A stretch of 55,278 bases of DNA from Lachnospiraceae bacterium (lineage in GTDB: Bacteria; Bacillota; Clostridia; Lachnospirales; Lachnospiraceae): NCBI GenBank assembly GCA_910573755.1, contig CAJTBO010000033.1, positions 1 through 55,278 on the forward strand, given 5' to 3'. Under the pieces are notes generated by a model, which was not told where the DNA came from, searched no databases, and was given only the letters and a program-made list of their open reading frames with translations. This document shows, one piece after another, positions 14,868-23,821 of the stretch (within the stretch, counting starts at the first letter, position 1; every line of letters starts with the position of its first letter). The translations under genes were made by a program, and so were the position numbers.

Positions 14868-15419
14868 TTACAGTTTTTTGTCCATCAGCAGGCTTTTATA
14901 TGTCATAACCGCACCGACCGTTTTTGAGTCCTCGATTTTCCCGTCGTAGATCATCTGTACAAGTTCCTCCAGCTCACAGGCTTCCACATCGATAAACTCA
15001 TCTTCGTCCAGATGCTGGCCTTCCTGCCGTTTTAAATCTCTTGCCAGATAGATATCGATCTTTTCATTACAGAAAGCCACCGTGGTATAGATACTCAGAA
15101 GGAACTGTACTTTTCCCGCAATATAACCTGTCTCCTCTTCCAGCTCCCGGACCGCCGCTGTTTCTGTCGGCTCGTCTATACTGTTCTTACCGCCCGCAGG
15201 GATCTCCAGAGTATACCGGTCCAGCGCGTTTCTCCACTGGCGCACCATCAAAAGCTTGCCGTCCTCTCTGACCGCCAGCATCGCCGCAGCCCCTTTATGG
15301 CCGATAAAGTCCCACTTTACCACATTTCCATTGGGAACCTGTACCGTGTCCTGATAATAATCTATGATCTTGCCCTTCCGGACCAGCGTCCTTTCAAGGC
15401 GCTTAAAATCTTCCGCCAT
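14868..15419 (-). CDS. nudF: ADP-ribose pyrophosphatase (Nudix hydrolase)
   Basis: Hydrolyses ADP-ribose to AMP and ribose 5-phosphate. 183 residues. A complete Nudix box GX5EX7REUXEEXGU runs from Gly77 to Tyr99 (GGKNSIDEPTE then RELEEETGY). N-terminal beta strands with PNGNVVKWDFIGHKGAA match the ADP-ribose pyrophosphatase subfamily. Located upstream of spoIIM as in Bacillus subtilis. Confidence 0.88.
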   Translation of the reverse strand: MAEDFKRLERTLVRKGKIIDYYQDTVQVPNGNVVKWDFIGHKGAAAMLAVREDGKLLMVRQWRNALDRYTLEIPAGGKNSIDEPTETAAVRELEEETGYIAGKVQFLLSIYTTVAFCNEKIDIYLARDLKRQEGQHLDEDEFIDVEACELEELVQMIYDGKIEDSKTVGAVMTYKSLLMDKKL

Positions 15420-15490
15420 ACTGCCGCCTCGCTTTCTATAATATATAAACTATACTGTTATATGCATTCTTCCCTTAAAACTTTTTCTGT

Positions 15491-16774
15491 TTATTTCTCC
15501 AGCAGTTTTTCAATACTGATAAGCTTCACACACAGCACAAACAGCTTTGTCGCTTCCTTCATCTCCGTCAGGGAAGGATAGGAAGGCGCAATCCTGATAT
15601 TGCTGTCTTTCGGGTCCACGCCGTATGGATATGTTGCGCCCGCGCCTGTCAGCACCATGCCGCCCTCTTTGCATTTTGCCACGATAGCCTTTGCACAGCC
15701 TTCCAATGCGTCGAAGGAGATAAAATAACCGCCCAGCGGATTGGTCCACTTGCCGATACCAAGACCGCTCAGCTCTTTTTCCAGCATATCGATCACCAGT
15801 TCAAACTTCGGGCGGATCAGTGCGGAATTCTTACTCATCTGAGCCCTCAGTCCTGCCAGATCCTTATAATATCTGACATGGCGGAGCTGATTGATCTTAT
15901 CGGGACCGATCGTCTGTACGGTCATGGACTGCTTAAACCACTCTCTGTTCTTCGCCGAACTTGCCACTGCCGAAACACCGGCGCCCGCAAAACTGATCTT
16001 GGAAGTGGAAGCAAACTCAAATACCAGATCAGGATGACCAGCCTTCTCGCACTCTTCCAGAATTTCCAGAAGCTTATCGCTCTTATCCTCATACAGATCA
16101 TGAATACAATAAGCATTATCCCAGTAAATCCTGAAATCCTCCGCCGCAGGCTCTAAAGCCGCAAAACGTTTTACCGTCTCATCCGAGTAAGTATATCCCT
16201 GCGGATTGGAATACTTCGGCACGCACCAGATTCCCTTCACAGAGGCATCTTCCTGTACATATTTCTCCACCAGATCCATATCCGGGCCGTTTTCAGTCAT
16301 AGGAATCGTGATCATCTCAATGCCGAAATACTCTGTCACCTTAAAATGTCTGTCATAACCGGGAGCCGGACATAAAAATTTCACCTTATCCAGCTTGCAC
16401 CACGGAGTACTGCCGCACACGCCATGTGTCATAGAATGCGATACCGTATCAAACATCAGCGACAGGCTGGCGTTTCCGTCAACGATCACATTTTCAGGTT
16501 TTGTCTCAAGCATCTGCGCTATCAGTCTTTTTGCTTCCGGAATGCCGTCCATAATACCATAGTTCCTGCAGTCTGTTCCGTTTTCCGTCTGCATATCAGA
16601 CCCTGCGTTTAAAATGTCCAGCATCGGCATTGCCGTGTCAAGCTGCTCCGGCGCCGGTTTTCCTCTGGACATATCCAGCTTTAACCCTTCAGCCTTGATC
16701 TCCTCAAACTGAACGGTCAGTTTACTATGCATCTCTTCCAGTTCCTGTCTGCTCATTTCCTGAAATGTTTTCAT
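15491..16774 (-). CDS. class I-like PLP aminotransferase (aspartate aminotransferase, MocR-like subgroup)
   Basis: 427-residue fold-I PLP enzyme. Landmarks: Asn190 in SNPQG, Asp219 and Tyr222 in WDNAYCIHDL, PLP lysine Lys259 in STSKISFAGAG, and the carboxylate-binding arginine in SNIRIAPSYP. The N-terminal LDMSRGKP and the ATYPYGVDP segment are typical of the putative aspartate aminotransferase family (type Ic subgroup) common in clostridia. Likely transfers an amino group between aspartate and 2-oxoglutarate; exact substrate not provable. Good ribosome site AGGAGG upstream. A palindromic operator-like sequence lies about 60-80 nt upstream. Confidence 0.85.
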   Translation of the reverse strand: MKTFQEMSRQELEEMHSKLTVQFEEIKAEGLKLDMSRGKPAPEQLDTAMPMLDILNAGSDMQTENGTDCRNYGIMDGIPEAKRLIAQMLETKPENVIVDGNASLSLMFDTVSHSMTHGVCGSTPWCKLDKVKFLCPAPGYDRHFKVTEYFGIEMITIPMTENGPDMDLVEKYVQEDASVKGIWCVPKYSNPQGYTYSDETVKRFAALEPAAEDFRIYWDNAYCIHDLYEDKSDKLLEILEECEKAGHPDLVFEFASTSKISFAGAGVSAVASSAKNREWFKQSMTVQTIGPDKINQLRHVRYYKDLAGLRAQMSKNSALIRPKFELVIDMLEKELSGLGIGKWTNPLGGYFISFDALEGCAKAIVAKCKEGGMVLTGAGATYPYGVDPKDSNIRIAPSYPSLTEMKEATKLFVLCVKLISIEKLLEK

Positions 16775-16835
16775 GTTGACTCCTCCTGATCATTCCACAA
16801 TTCTTTTTATCATATTGGGTTTTCAGCACATTTTT

Positions 16836-16856
16836 TATACAACGTATCATTGTATA
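16836..16856. promoter_or_regulatory. operator-like inverted repeat upstream of the aminotransferase
   Basis: TATACAA (16836-16842) and TTGTATA (16850-16856) form a perfect seven-base inverted repeat around a seven-base centre; TTGTATACAA itself is a nested palindrome. It resembles dimeric repressor sites such as those of the GntR family. The regulator is unknown. Confidence 0.4.
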
Positions 16857-16960
16857 CAATTATCCACCTCTGACATTTTACTACAATCAAACAAAACAGG
16901 GCAATAGAAAAACCATAAAAATTACTCCGCAAAATATATCGTTTTTAAGGTAAATAGCAC

Positions 16961-16993
16961 AAAAAAGCCCTGCAGCATCACACTGCAGGGCTT
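16961..16993 (-). terminator. Rho-independent terminator of rny
   Basis: Perfect 11-bp stem AAGCCCTGCAG/CTGCAGGGCTT followed on the minus strand by TTTTTT, 13 nt after the rny stop. Confidence 0.93.
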
Positions 16994-17005
16994 ATTTCCA
17001 TGTAC

Positions 17006-18553
17006 TTATTTTGCATAATCAACTACACGGCTTTCTCTGATCACATTGACCTTGATCTGCCCGGGGTATTCCAATTCAGCTTCTATCTTCTTGGAAACAT
17101 CCCTTGCCAGCAGAACCATATCGGAATCAGATATCTGCTCCGGAACTACCATTACCCGAATCTCTCTGCCCGCTTGAATAGCAAAAGATTTATCTACGCC
17201 TTTGAAATTGTTTGTGATTTCTTCTAATTGTCTCAGTCTGCTTGTGTAAGTCTCAAGAGTTTCCCTTCTTGCCCCCGGCCTTGCCGCAGAAATAGTATCA
17301 GCCGCCTGTACGATACATGCGATGAGAGACTGCGCCTCCACATCTCCATGATGGGATTCCACCGCGTTAATGACAGTAGCAGATTCCTTGTATTTTCTGC
17401 AAAGTTCGGAACCAAGCTGTATATGGGAACCTTCCATTTCATGATCGACGGCTTTGCCGATATCATGAAGCAGTCCGGCTCTTTTTGCCATTCTGACATC
17501 CAGCCCCATCTCGGCTGCAAGCAGCCCGGAAAGCTGTGATACCTCAATGGAATGCTTTAATGCATTTTGCCCATAACTTGTTCTGAACTTCATCTTACCA
17601 AGTAATCTGATAAGTTCAGGGTGAATACCATGTACACCAACTTCGAGAGTTGCCGCCTCACCTTCCTCTTTGATCATTACTTCGACTTCTTTTTGCGCCT
17701 TTTCAACCATTTCTTCGATTCTTGCCGGATGGATACGGCCATCGACGATCAGCTTTTCAAGCGCGATACGTGCCACTTCCCTTCTGATCGGATCGAAAGC
17801 GGAAAGGATAACTGCCTCCGGTGTATCATCAATGATCAAATCCACACCTGTCATCGTCTCAAGGGTTCTGATATTCCGTCCCTCCCTGCCGATGATCCTT
17901 CCCTTCATTTCGTCATTCGGAAGCTGCACAACAGATATTGTAGTTTCTGAAACATGGTCAGCCGCACATTTCTGGATGGCTGTGACAACATATTCCTTCG
18001 CCTTTTTGTCTGCTTCTTCCTTCGCCCGCGTCTCCATTTCCTTGATCATGACCGCGGACTCGTGTTTCACTTCATCTTCAACAATTTTCAGTAAATATTC
18101 TTTTGCCTGTTCAGAGGTTAATCCTGAGATTCTTTCCAGTTCCTGTAATCTTTGCTCGTTCAGTTTTGAAACTTCTTCCCGCTGCTTATTCAAACGATCT
18201 TCTCTTGCAGCGAGGCTCGCTTCCTTCTTCTCAATGGCATCGGACTTCTTTTCGATGTTCTCTTCTTTCTGCTGTACCCGGCGTTCGTAACGCTGCGCTT
18301 CCGCCCTGCGCTCTTTGATCTCCTTGTCCAGTTCATTCTTTACACGAATGGACTCTTCCTTCGTCTCGAGCTGTGCTTCACGTTTTTTCGTCTCCGCAGT
18401 CTTAAGAGCTTCATCAATGATCTCTCTCGCCTTCTCCTCCGCACTTCCTATCTTGGATTCCACTACCTTTTTTCGATAGTTGATCGCAAAATAAGCAGAT
18501 ACAGGGATCGCGATCACAAGAGTAACCAATACCGCTATTATGACCTCAAGCAT
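17006..18553 (-). CDS. rny: ribonuclease Y
   Basis: Membrane-anchored endoribonuclease that initiates bulk mRNA decay in Firmicutes. 515 residues: N-terminal membrane helix (about 3-22), a long charged coiled coil (about 30-190), a KH domain with [15 protein letters not shown] (about 210-270), and an HD domain with [10 protein letters not shown] (about 335-430). ATG at 18553 is chosen since it has AGGAGG 11 bases upstream, while the GTG at 18565 directly abuts that site. Has its own promoter and a strong terminator, separate from recA-recX upstream. Confidence 0.97.
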   Translation of the reverse strand: MLEVIIAVLVTLVIAIPVSAYFAINYRKKVVESKIGSAEEKAREIIDEALKTAETKKREAQLETKEESIRVKNELDKEIKERRAEAQRYERRVQQKEENIEKKSDAIEKKEASLAAREDRLNKQREEVSKLNEQRLQELERISGLTSEQAKEYLLKIVEDEVKHESAVMIKEMETRAKEEADKKAKEYVVTAIQKCAADHVSETTISVVQLPNDEMKGRIIGREGRNIRTLETMTGVDLIIDDTPEAVILSAFDPIRREVARIALEKLIVDGRIHPARIEEMVEKAQKEVEVMIKEEGEAATLEVGVHGIHPELIRLLGKMKFRTSYGQNALKHSIEVSQLSGLLAAEMGLDVRMAKRAGLLHDIGKAVDHEMEGSHIQLGSELCRKYKESATVINAVESHHGDVEAQSLIACIVQAADTISAARPGARRETLETYTSRLRQLEEITNNFKGVDKSFAIQAGREIRVMVVPEQISDSDMVLLARDVSKKIEAELEYPGQIKVNVIRESRVVDYAK

Positions 18554-18653
18554 GTACAGGAGCACCTCCTTATTCAGTTTTCATTGTACAAATCTATCAT
18601 AGAATTTCTGTTACAGACACAGATATTCTAATTAGCATATTTACAACACTTCA

Positions 18654-18682
18654 ATTCTAAACAAAAAAAGATATTATGTCAA
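18654..18682 (-). promoter_or_regulatory. sigma-A-type promoter of rny
   Basis: On the minus strand TTGACA (18677-18682) and TAGAAT (18654-18659) are spaced by exactly 17 bp, about 100 nt upstream of the rny start. Confidence 0.85.
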
Positions 18683-18743
18683 GTATTTTCAAATACTGCA
18701 CTGTCATAAATATCGCATAAATATCGCAGATCAACTGATAAGT

Positions 18744-19358
18744 TTAAAGAATCTTCTCTATATTATCCAGAGAAAAACCTTTTCTATACAAAAAAGCGCC
18801 CATTTTTTGCCTTTCCCGATAATCAGCACTCTCCCTGTCATAATTTTTTTTCTCCAGCCATTTCTCTATTAAAGGCATTTCATCCGGAAGTTTCTCCCCG
18901 CCCAGATCCTCCTCATAAACCGCACGGATCAGTTCCTTGCCGATTCCCCTGCGCAGCAGATCCTGCTCTATCCTGCCGCGGCTGCGGCTCTCACTGTAAT
19001 AGACGATATAATCCTTTGTATAACGTCTGTCATCAATATAGCGGTAGGATTTTACGTACTCTACCGCCTCGTCGATCGCCTCCTCCGGATAGAGCCCCTG
19101 CTTCAGCTTTTCCCTGATCTGGTACTCTGTATACTCCCGGCCCTTTAAAAGATTCATGCTCCGCAGTTTTGCCCGTTTCGGGAGAACCTCCGATAATATT
19201 TCCTTCAGGAAATCATCGGACAGCCTCTCCCCCTCTTTTATATGATAAGTCCGCAGTTCGCCTTTATACAATACAAATCTGAACCTGCCGTCGATCTCTA
19301 TTTTACAGCGCCCTTTGGAAAACGCCGTAATACCTGTTACTATATTTTCCTGCTGCAT
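18744..19358 (-). CDS. recX: regulatory protein RecX
   Basis: Modulator of RecA filament activity. 204 residues made of tandem three-helix repeats; KGREYTEYQIREKL and the C-terminal KMGAFLYRKGFSLDNIEKIL are typical of the family. Begins one nucleotide after the recA stop, with an ACGGAG ribosome site inside the recA 3' end, so it is translationally coupled and SOS-regulated with recA. Confidence 0.92.
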   Translation of the reverse strand: MQQENIVTGITAFSKGRCKIEIDGRFRFVLYKGELRTYHIKEGERLSDDFLKEILSEVLPKRAKLRSMNLLKGREYTEYQIREKLKQGLYPEEAIDEAVEYVKSYRYIDDRRYTKDYIVYYSESRSRGRIEQDLLRRGIGKELIRAVYEEDLGGEKLPDEMPLIEKWLEKKNYDRESADYRERQKMGAFLYRKGFSLDNIEKIL

Positions 19359-19359
19359 C

Positions 19360-20436
19360 TTACTCCGTCACTTTTTTTCTGGAAGATTTCTCTTTCTCCG
19401 CGGCTTTTTCTTCCGTTTTCGTCTCTGCCGCCGTCTCTTCCTCTCCCATGGAAAAATGCTTTCTTACTTTCTGTTCGATCTCTTCGCAGACTGCCGGATT
19501 ATCCTTCAGATACTGTTTTGCGTTTTCTCTTCCCTGTCCGATCTTATTCCCCTCATAAGCATACCAGGCGCCGCTCTTATTAACCACATCGATACCCGCC
19601 GCTATATCCAGGATATCACCCACACGGGAAATCCCTTCGCCAAACATGATATCAAACTCCGCCTCTTTAAATGGAGGCGCGATCTTATTTTTTACGACCT
19701 TTACCCTGGTCCTGTTGCCGATCACTTCCCCTGCCTGCTTCAGGGACTCTATCCTTCTTACATCCAGACGGACAGAGGAATAGAATTTCAGAGCGCGGCC
19801 GCCCGTTGTCGTCTCCGGATTGCCGAACATAACACCGACTTTTTCACGGAGCTGGTTGATAAATATTACGGTACAGTTGGATTTGCTGATCACCGCGGTC
19901 AGCTTTCTGAGCGCCTGAGACATCAGCCTTGCCTGCAGGCCCACATGGGAATCCCCCATCTCTCCGTCGATCTCCGCCTTCGGCACCAGCGCCGCCACAG
20001 AGTCCACCACAATGATATCCACGGCCCCGGAACGCACCATAGTCTCCGTGATCTCAAGCGCCTGCTCTCCGCAGTCCGGCTGGGAAATATATAAATTATC
20101 CACATCCACCCCGATATTCTTCGCATACACCGGATCCAGCGCATGCTCCGCATCGATAAAACCCGCGATGCCGCCGCGCCTCTGCACCTCTGCGATCATA
20201 TGCAGCGTTACCGTGGTCTTACCGCTGGACTCCGGTCCGTAGATCTCCACGATCCTTCCTTTCGGGATACCGCCAAGTCCCAATGCCAGATCAAGGCTTA
20301 AAGAACCGGTGGGTATCGTCTCTATATTCATCTGCGCCGACGGGTCACCGAGCTTCATTACGGTTCCTTTTCCGTACTGCTTTTCAATCTGGGCGATCGC
20401 CGCATCCAATGCCTTCAGTTTTTCACTATTATCCAT
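19360..20436 (-). CDS. recA: recombinase RecA
   Basis: ATP-dependent strand-exchange protein and LexA co-protease. 358 residues: Walker [10 protein letters not shown] (67-75), Walker B in [12 protein letters not shown], the L2/loop region with [20 protein letters not shown], and a lysine/glutamate-rich C-terminal tail. Expressed from a promoter with a LexA box within its spacer, so clearly DNA-damage inducible. Forms an operon with recX. Confidence 0.99.
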   Translation of the reverse strand: MDNSEKLKALDAAIAQIEKQYGKGTVMKLGDPSAQMNIETIPTGSLSLDLALGLGGIPKGRIVEIYGPESSGKTTVTLHMIAEVQRRGGIAGFIDAEHALDPVYAKNIGVDVDNLYISQPDCGEQALEITETMVRSGAVDIIVVDSVAALVPKAEIDGEMGDSHVGLQARLMSQALRKLTAVISKSNCTVIFINQLREKVGVMFGNPETTTGGRALKFYSSVRLDVRRIESLKQAGEVIGNRTRVKVVKNKIAPPFKEAEFDIMFGEGISRVGDILDIAAGIDVVNKSGAWYAYEGNKIGQGRENAKQYLKDNPAVCEEIEQKVRKHFSMGEEETAAETKTEEKAAEKEKSSRKKVTE

Positions 20437-20469
20437 TTTTTATATCCTTTCTTCTACACCGACATTGCA

Positions 20470-20481
20470 GAACATCCGTTC
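20470..20481. promoter_or_regulatory. second LexA (SOS) box in the recA leader
   Basis: GAACATCCGTTC matches the Gram-positive GAAC-N4-GTTC LexA site. It is downstream of the recA -10 and about 35 nt before the start codon, so it may tighten repression. Confidence 0.65.
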
Positions 20482-20494
20482 GTCATCTTCCCTT

Positions 20495-20523
20495 ATATTA
20501 GAACAAACGTTCTTTTCTGTCAA
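20495..20523 (-). promoter_or_regulatory. recA promoter with embedded LexA box
   Basis: Minus-strand TTGACA (20518-20523), 17-bp spacer, TAATAT (20495-20500). The spacer contains AGAACAAACGTTCT (20500-20513), a near-perfect GAAC-N4-GTTC LexA/DinR operator. Bound LexA would directly block RNA polymerase. Confidence 0.93.
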
Positions 20524-20868
20524 GATTTATTTTATCTTTCCCTACCATAACACAATAAGTGTCCCATAAATGACCCTCAACGGCATCCCTCCCTTATTTT
20601 TATTTTGATTTGCTTTGAAATAAATGGCGACATGCCGGATATGCAAAGCAGACAACTGACTTATCTAATAAAATTACTCTACCATACACACTCTTTTCAG
20701 TCAACTATGATTTTCACTGATTTCGGATCAGCCTCACGCCGGGAACCCTCATGCGCCTGATACTTTGGCATATTTCACAGGTTCCCGAAAACCGCAGCCG
20801 CCCGGAACAGGACGGCAAAGGATCCGCCCTCTCTCCGAACGGATCCGCACAATAACCCTGCATCTTCT
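20524..20868. other. intergenic region between recA promoter and the acidic repeat gene
   Basis: About 345 nt with no credible gene. It holds a GGATCCG/CGGATCC stem-loop (20820-20846) followed on the minus strand by TTTG, a weak terminator candidate for the acidic repeat gene. Nothing else was recognised. Confidence 0.5.
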
Positions 20869-21882
20869 TCAGATATTCTTCAGATATTCTTCATAATCCG
20901 GATAGGTCACCGTCACCCATCCCTCATCCACATTCATCCCGATCTCCATCCCCTGAGGACAATAAAACAGGATCAGATAATAAGAATCCTCCAGAAAATA
21001 CATCAGATCCTCATCATCATAGTAATCGAGCACGCTGTCCGCATTCTGTTTCCTGCTTCTCTCCCGGAAATCCTCCACAAACTCCTCGTCAATATCGAGC
21101 ATCCCGGTATTTTCCAGAAGCTGCCCGTTTTTCATATCAAAATTCAGGCAGTACAGGTAAAAATCCGACTGGTAATCCAGATACTCCCCGTAATAGACAG
21201 TCTCCCGGTAGACAACGCTCAAAATATCCTCCGACATATATGTAACACAGCCGTCCAGCTGAGCTAAAATACCGTCCCCGCTGTACATGTAGTCCCTGTA
21301 ATCTTCCTCATAGTAATCTAAAAGGCTTTCCCACTCGGCACAGATCGTGTCATTGATATAATCCACATTCGGCACATCGCCTTCCACAACCGGATAAGAA
21401 AAATAAATATCGGTGGCAGTCCCGTCATGGTATTCGTCTTCCTTTATCTCCACAGAATAAGCAAGCCCTTCCACCCTGTTATCTGCCGGAAAGGAAAAAT
21501 ACTCTCCTGTCCCGTACCCCTCAATGTCCTCATCATGGGTGGGACGGTCGAACCGCTCCTTCGGATCATAGTCCTCATCCTCGTCAAAATAATGAAAGTT
21601 ACCGTCCTCGTCATAGTAGCCGAACCTGTTATCATCATCTTCAGTTTCGCCGTAATAATGAAAATAGCCGTCTTCGTCATAGTAGCCATACTCGGAAGTC
21701 CCGTCATAATCCTCTTCTGCATGAGCCTCCGTCCACCGATCCAGCTTGCCGTTTCTCGACAGTTCCACAAACTGCATCACAACTGCGATACAGCCCGCAA
21801 AAAGCCCGATAAAAACCAGTGTAACAATAACACCGATCGCAATATGTTTCCCTTTCCCGGAATGATTATTTTCAGGATACAT
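20869..21882 (-). CDS. membrane-anchored acidic Tyr/Asp/Glu-rich protein of unknown function
   Basis: 337 residues. One N-terminal transmembrane segment (about 14-38) with a cytoplasmic lysine-rich start, then an outside portion. Residues about 60-110 hold two copies of the motif YYDEDGxFHY and stretches of Asp/Glu/Tyr. The C-terminal part (about 130-335) has alternating Tyr and acidic residues with the look of DUF3298-like extracytoplasmic domains (ending YDDEDLMYFLED, then VTVTYPDYEEYL), but I do not recognise it securely. It separates cinA from recA, which are often adjacent in Firmicutes. It starts 18 nt after the cinA stop, so it probably shares that transcript. No function is assigned. 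Confidence 0.75.
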   Translation of the reverse strand: MYPENNHSGKGKHIAIGVIVTLVFIGLFAGCIAVVMQFVELSRNGKLDRWTEAHAEEDYDGTSEYGYYDEDGYFHYYGETEDDDNRFGYYDEDGNFHYFDEDEDYDPKERFDRPTHDEDIEGYGTGEYFSFPADNRVEGLAYSVEIKEDEYHDGTATDIYFSYPVVEGDVPNVDYINDTICAEWESLLDYYEEDYRDYMYSGDGILAQLDGCVTYMSEDILSVVYRETVYYGEYLDYQSDFYLYCLNFDMKNGQLLENTGMLDIDEEFVEDFRERSRKQNADSVLDYYDDEDLMYFLEDSYYLILFYCPQGMEIGMNVDEGWVTVTYPDYEEYLKNI

Positions 21883-21900
21883 ACCAGATTCCCTCCTGTC

Positions 21901-23163
21901 TTAATTAGAAAACATCACATTGCTGCAATACTGCAGTATACACTCCCGCATCAGGGAAAGCGCCGCCGAAACCGACGCTTCCCTGATCTTATTTCTGTTT
22001 CCCTTGAAATGATATTCCTTTATCGTGGTCTCGCCGCAGACCCTGCAGCCGATATAGACAAGCCCCACCGGCTTTTCCTCACTGCCTCCGTCCGGTCCGG
22101 CGATTCCTGTTACGGAAACCGTCACATTCGCCTTGCTGAGCACAGAAGCGCCCTTTGCCATCTCTTTCGCCACTACGCTGCTGACCGCACCGTGTTTTTC
22201 CAGAGAACTTCTCTTCACCCCGAACAGTTTCCGCTTTGTTTTATTGGAATAGCTGACATAACCCGCCTTAAATACCTCGGAAGCTCCCGGTACGTTGATC
22301 AGCCTTGCGGAAAGCAGTCCGCCTGTGCAGGACTCCGCCGTAGCAACGGTCAGATGGTTGGCCTCAAGCAGATCGACCACGGACTTTTCCAGCGTCACTT
22401 CCGTATCCGTCGTATAGATACTGTTGCCGAACCTGCCCTTTAACTCCTTCACCACAGGTTTTACAAGTTTCCGGGCTTCTTTTTCATCCTCCGCTTTCGC
22501 AGTCACCCGGAGATGCACTTCCCCGGTCTTGGCATAAGTCGCGATCGTGGGATTGCTCTGTGCACTGATCAGATCCTGTATCATGGTTTCCGCAATACTC
22601 TCGCCCACACCGCACACCTTCACGGTCTTTGAATAGATCACACCGGGCTGCAGTTTATTCAGATAAGGATAAATATCCTTTTCAAACATGGGACGCATTT
22701 CATTCGGCGGTCCCGGCAGCAGGATCACCCTCTTATCGCCTTTTTCAATGATCAGTCCCGGCGCGGTGCCGTTCTCATTATCGATGATAACGGCTCCCTC
22801 CGGTGCAAGCGCCTGCTTCCAGTTATTTTCCGTCACGCTGAAGCCTCTTGCCTCCAGATATTCCCGGATCCGCTCCTCGGTATGGGGATCTTTTACCAGA
22901 GAAAGCCCCAGCACCCTCGCCGCCACTTCCTTTGTCAGATCATCCTGTGTAGGCCCGAGGCCTCCCCCCAATATAACAATGTCCGACCGCTCAAGAGCCG
23001 TCTGCAGAGTCTGCGTCAGCCTGTCCACATTGTCCCCCACCACCGTCTGATAGTAACAGGAAAGCCCGAGCCCCGCGCATTGCTCCGCCAGATAAGCCGC
23101 GTTTGTATTTACAATATTTCCCAGTAAGATCTCCGTTCCTACGCTGATCAGTTCTACAACCAT
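21901..23163 (-). CDS. cinA: competence/damage-inducible protein CinA (NMN amidohydrolase / ADP-ribose pyrophosphatase)
   Basis: 420 residues. The N-terminal MoaB-like domain (about 1-170) contains ELISVGTEILLGNIVNTN and GGLGPTQDDLT; a KH-like middle follows; and the C-terminal PncC-type amidase domain (about 255-410) contains TAESCTGGLLSARL and VTGIAGPDGG. The family recycles pyridine nucleotides, deamidating NMN. Position between pgsA and recA is the usual Firmicute order. Confidence 0.95.
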   Translation of the reverse strand: MVVELISVGTEILLGNIVNTNAAYLAEQCAGLGLSCYYQTVVGDNVDRLTQTLQTALERSDIVILGGGLGPTQDDLTKEVAARVLGLSLVKDPHTEERIREYLEARGFSVTENNWKQALAPEGAVIIDNENGTAPGLIIEKGDKRVILLPGPPNEMRPMFEKDIYPYLNKLQPGVIYSKTVKVCGVGESIAETMIQDLISAQSNPTIATYAKTGEVHLRVTAKAEDEKEARKLVKPVVKELKGRFGNSIYTTDTEVTLEKSVVDLLEANHLTVATAESCTGGLLSARLINVPGASEVFKAGYVSYSNKTKRKLFGVKRSSLEKHGAVSSVVAKEMAKGASVLSKANVTVSVTGIAGPDGGSEEKPVGLVYIGCRVCGETTIKEYHFKGNRNKIREASVSAALSLMRECILQYCSNVMFSN

Positions 23164-23175
23164 CTTGTTCTCCTA

Positions 23176-23243
23176 TTCCAGTTCCGCATATGCCCTGACA
23201 CTGCACTGTCCGGGCTTATGCTGTTTTCCAGTTCCGCATATGC
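23176..23243. repeat. 18-bp direct repeat in the pgsA-cinA gap
   Basis: TTCCAGTTCCGCATATGC occurs at 23176-23193 and again at 23226-23243, exactly 50 bp apart, within an 85-nt intergenic region. No function recognised; possibly a small tandem duplication. Confidence 0.7.
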
Positions 23244-23248
23244 GGATC

Positions 23249-23821
23249 CTATTTTGTCCCCTGCATAACCTCTTTGTTTTTTATCAGATAGTCCGCCAGA
23301 GAGACCACCGTCAAAAGCACCGATATCCACATCACAATATCTGTCACCAGTCCAAGCGCCGCAATATCGGCAATCATCAAAATAACCATGACCATCTGGA
23401 ACGTTGTCTTAAACTTTCCCCAGTAGCTTGCCGCGATCACTTTTCCGTTGTCCGAAGCGATCAGCCTGAAACCGCTGATCACAAACTCCCTGCTGATAAT
23501 GATGATCACGACCCATGCCGGAATCCTGTCCATAGCCGTCAGGCAGATCATGGCGGAACATACCAGAAGCTTATCCGCCAGCGGATCCATAAACTTTCCG
23601 AAATTTGTGATCAGATTGTATTTTCTCGCGATCTTTCCATCCAGCAGATCCGTCAGCGAGGCAATCACAAATATTGCCAGCGCAATATAATCCGTATAGG
23701 CAAGAATGCCTCCGAATAGCATCGTAAACCAGCTCCATCCCTCATAGCCCCCCAAAAGAAATGCCACAAAGGGAATGATCAGTACCACACGAAATACAGT
23801 CAGTTTATTTGGTAAATTCAT
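23249..23821 (-). CDS. pgsA: CDP-diacylglycerol--glycerol-3-phosphate 3-phosphatidyltransferase
   Basis: Makes phosphatidylglycerol phosphate, the committed step of acidic phospholipid synthesis, in the membrane. 190 residues with about four to five membrane helices. The CDP-alcohol phosphotransferase signature DG-x2-AR-x8-G-x3-D-x3-D is present from LLDGKIARKYN through GKFMDPLADK. Its ATG overlaps the rimO stop as ATGA, indicating translational coupling. Confidence 0.95.
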   Translation of the reverse strand: MNLPNKLTVFRVVLIIPFVAFLLGGYEGWSWFTMLFGGILAYTDYIALAIFVIASLTDLLDGKIARKYNLITNFGKFMDPLADKLLVCSAMICLTAMDRIPAWVVIIIISREFVISGFRLIASDNGKVIAASYWGKFKTTFQMVMVILMIADIAALGLVTDIVMWISVLLTVVSLADYLIKNKEVMQGTK

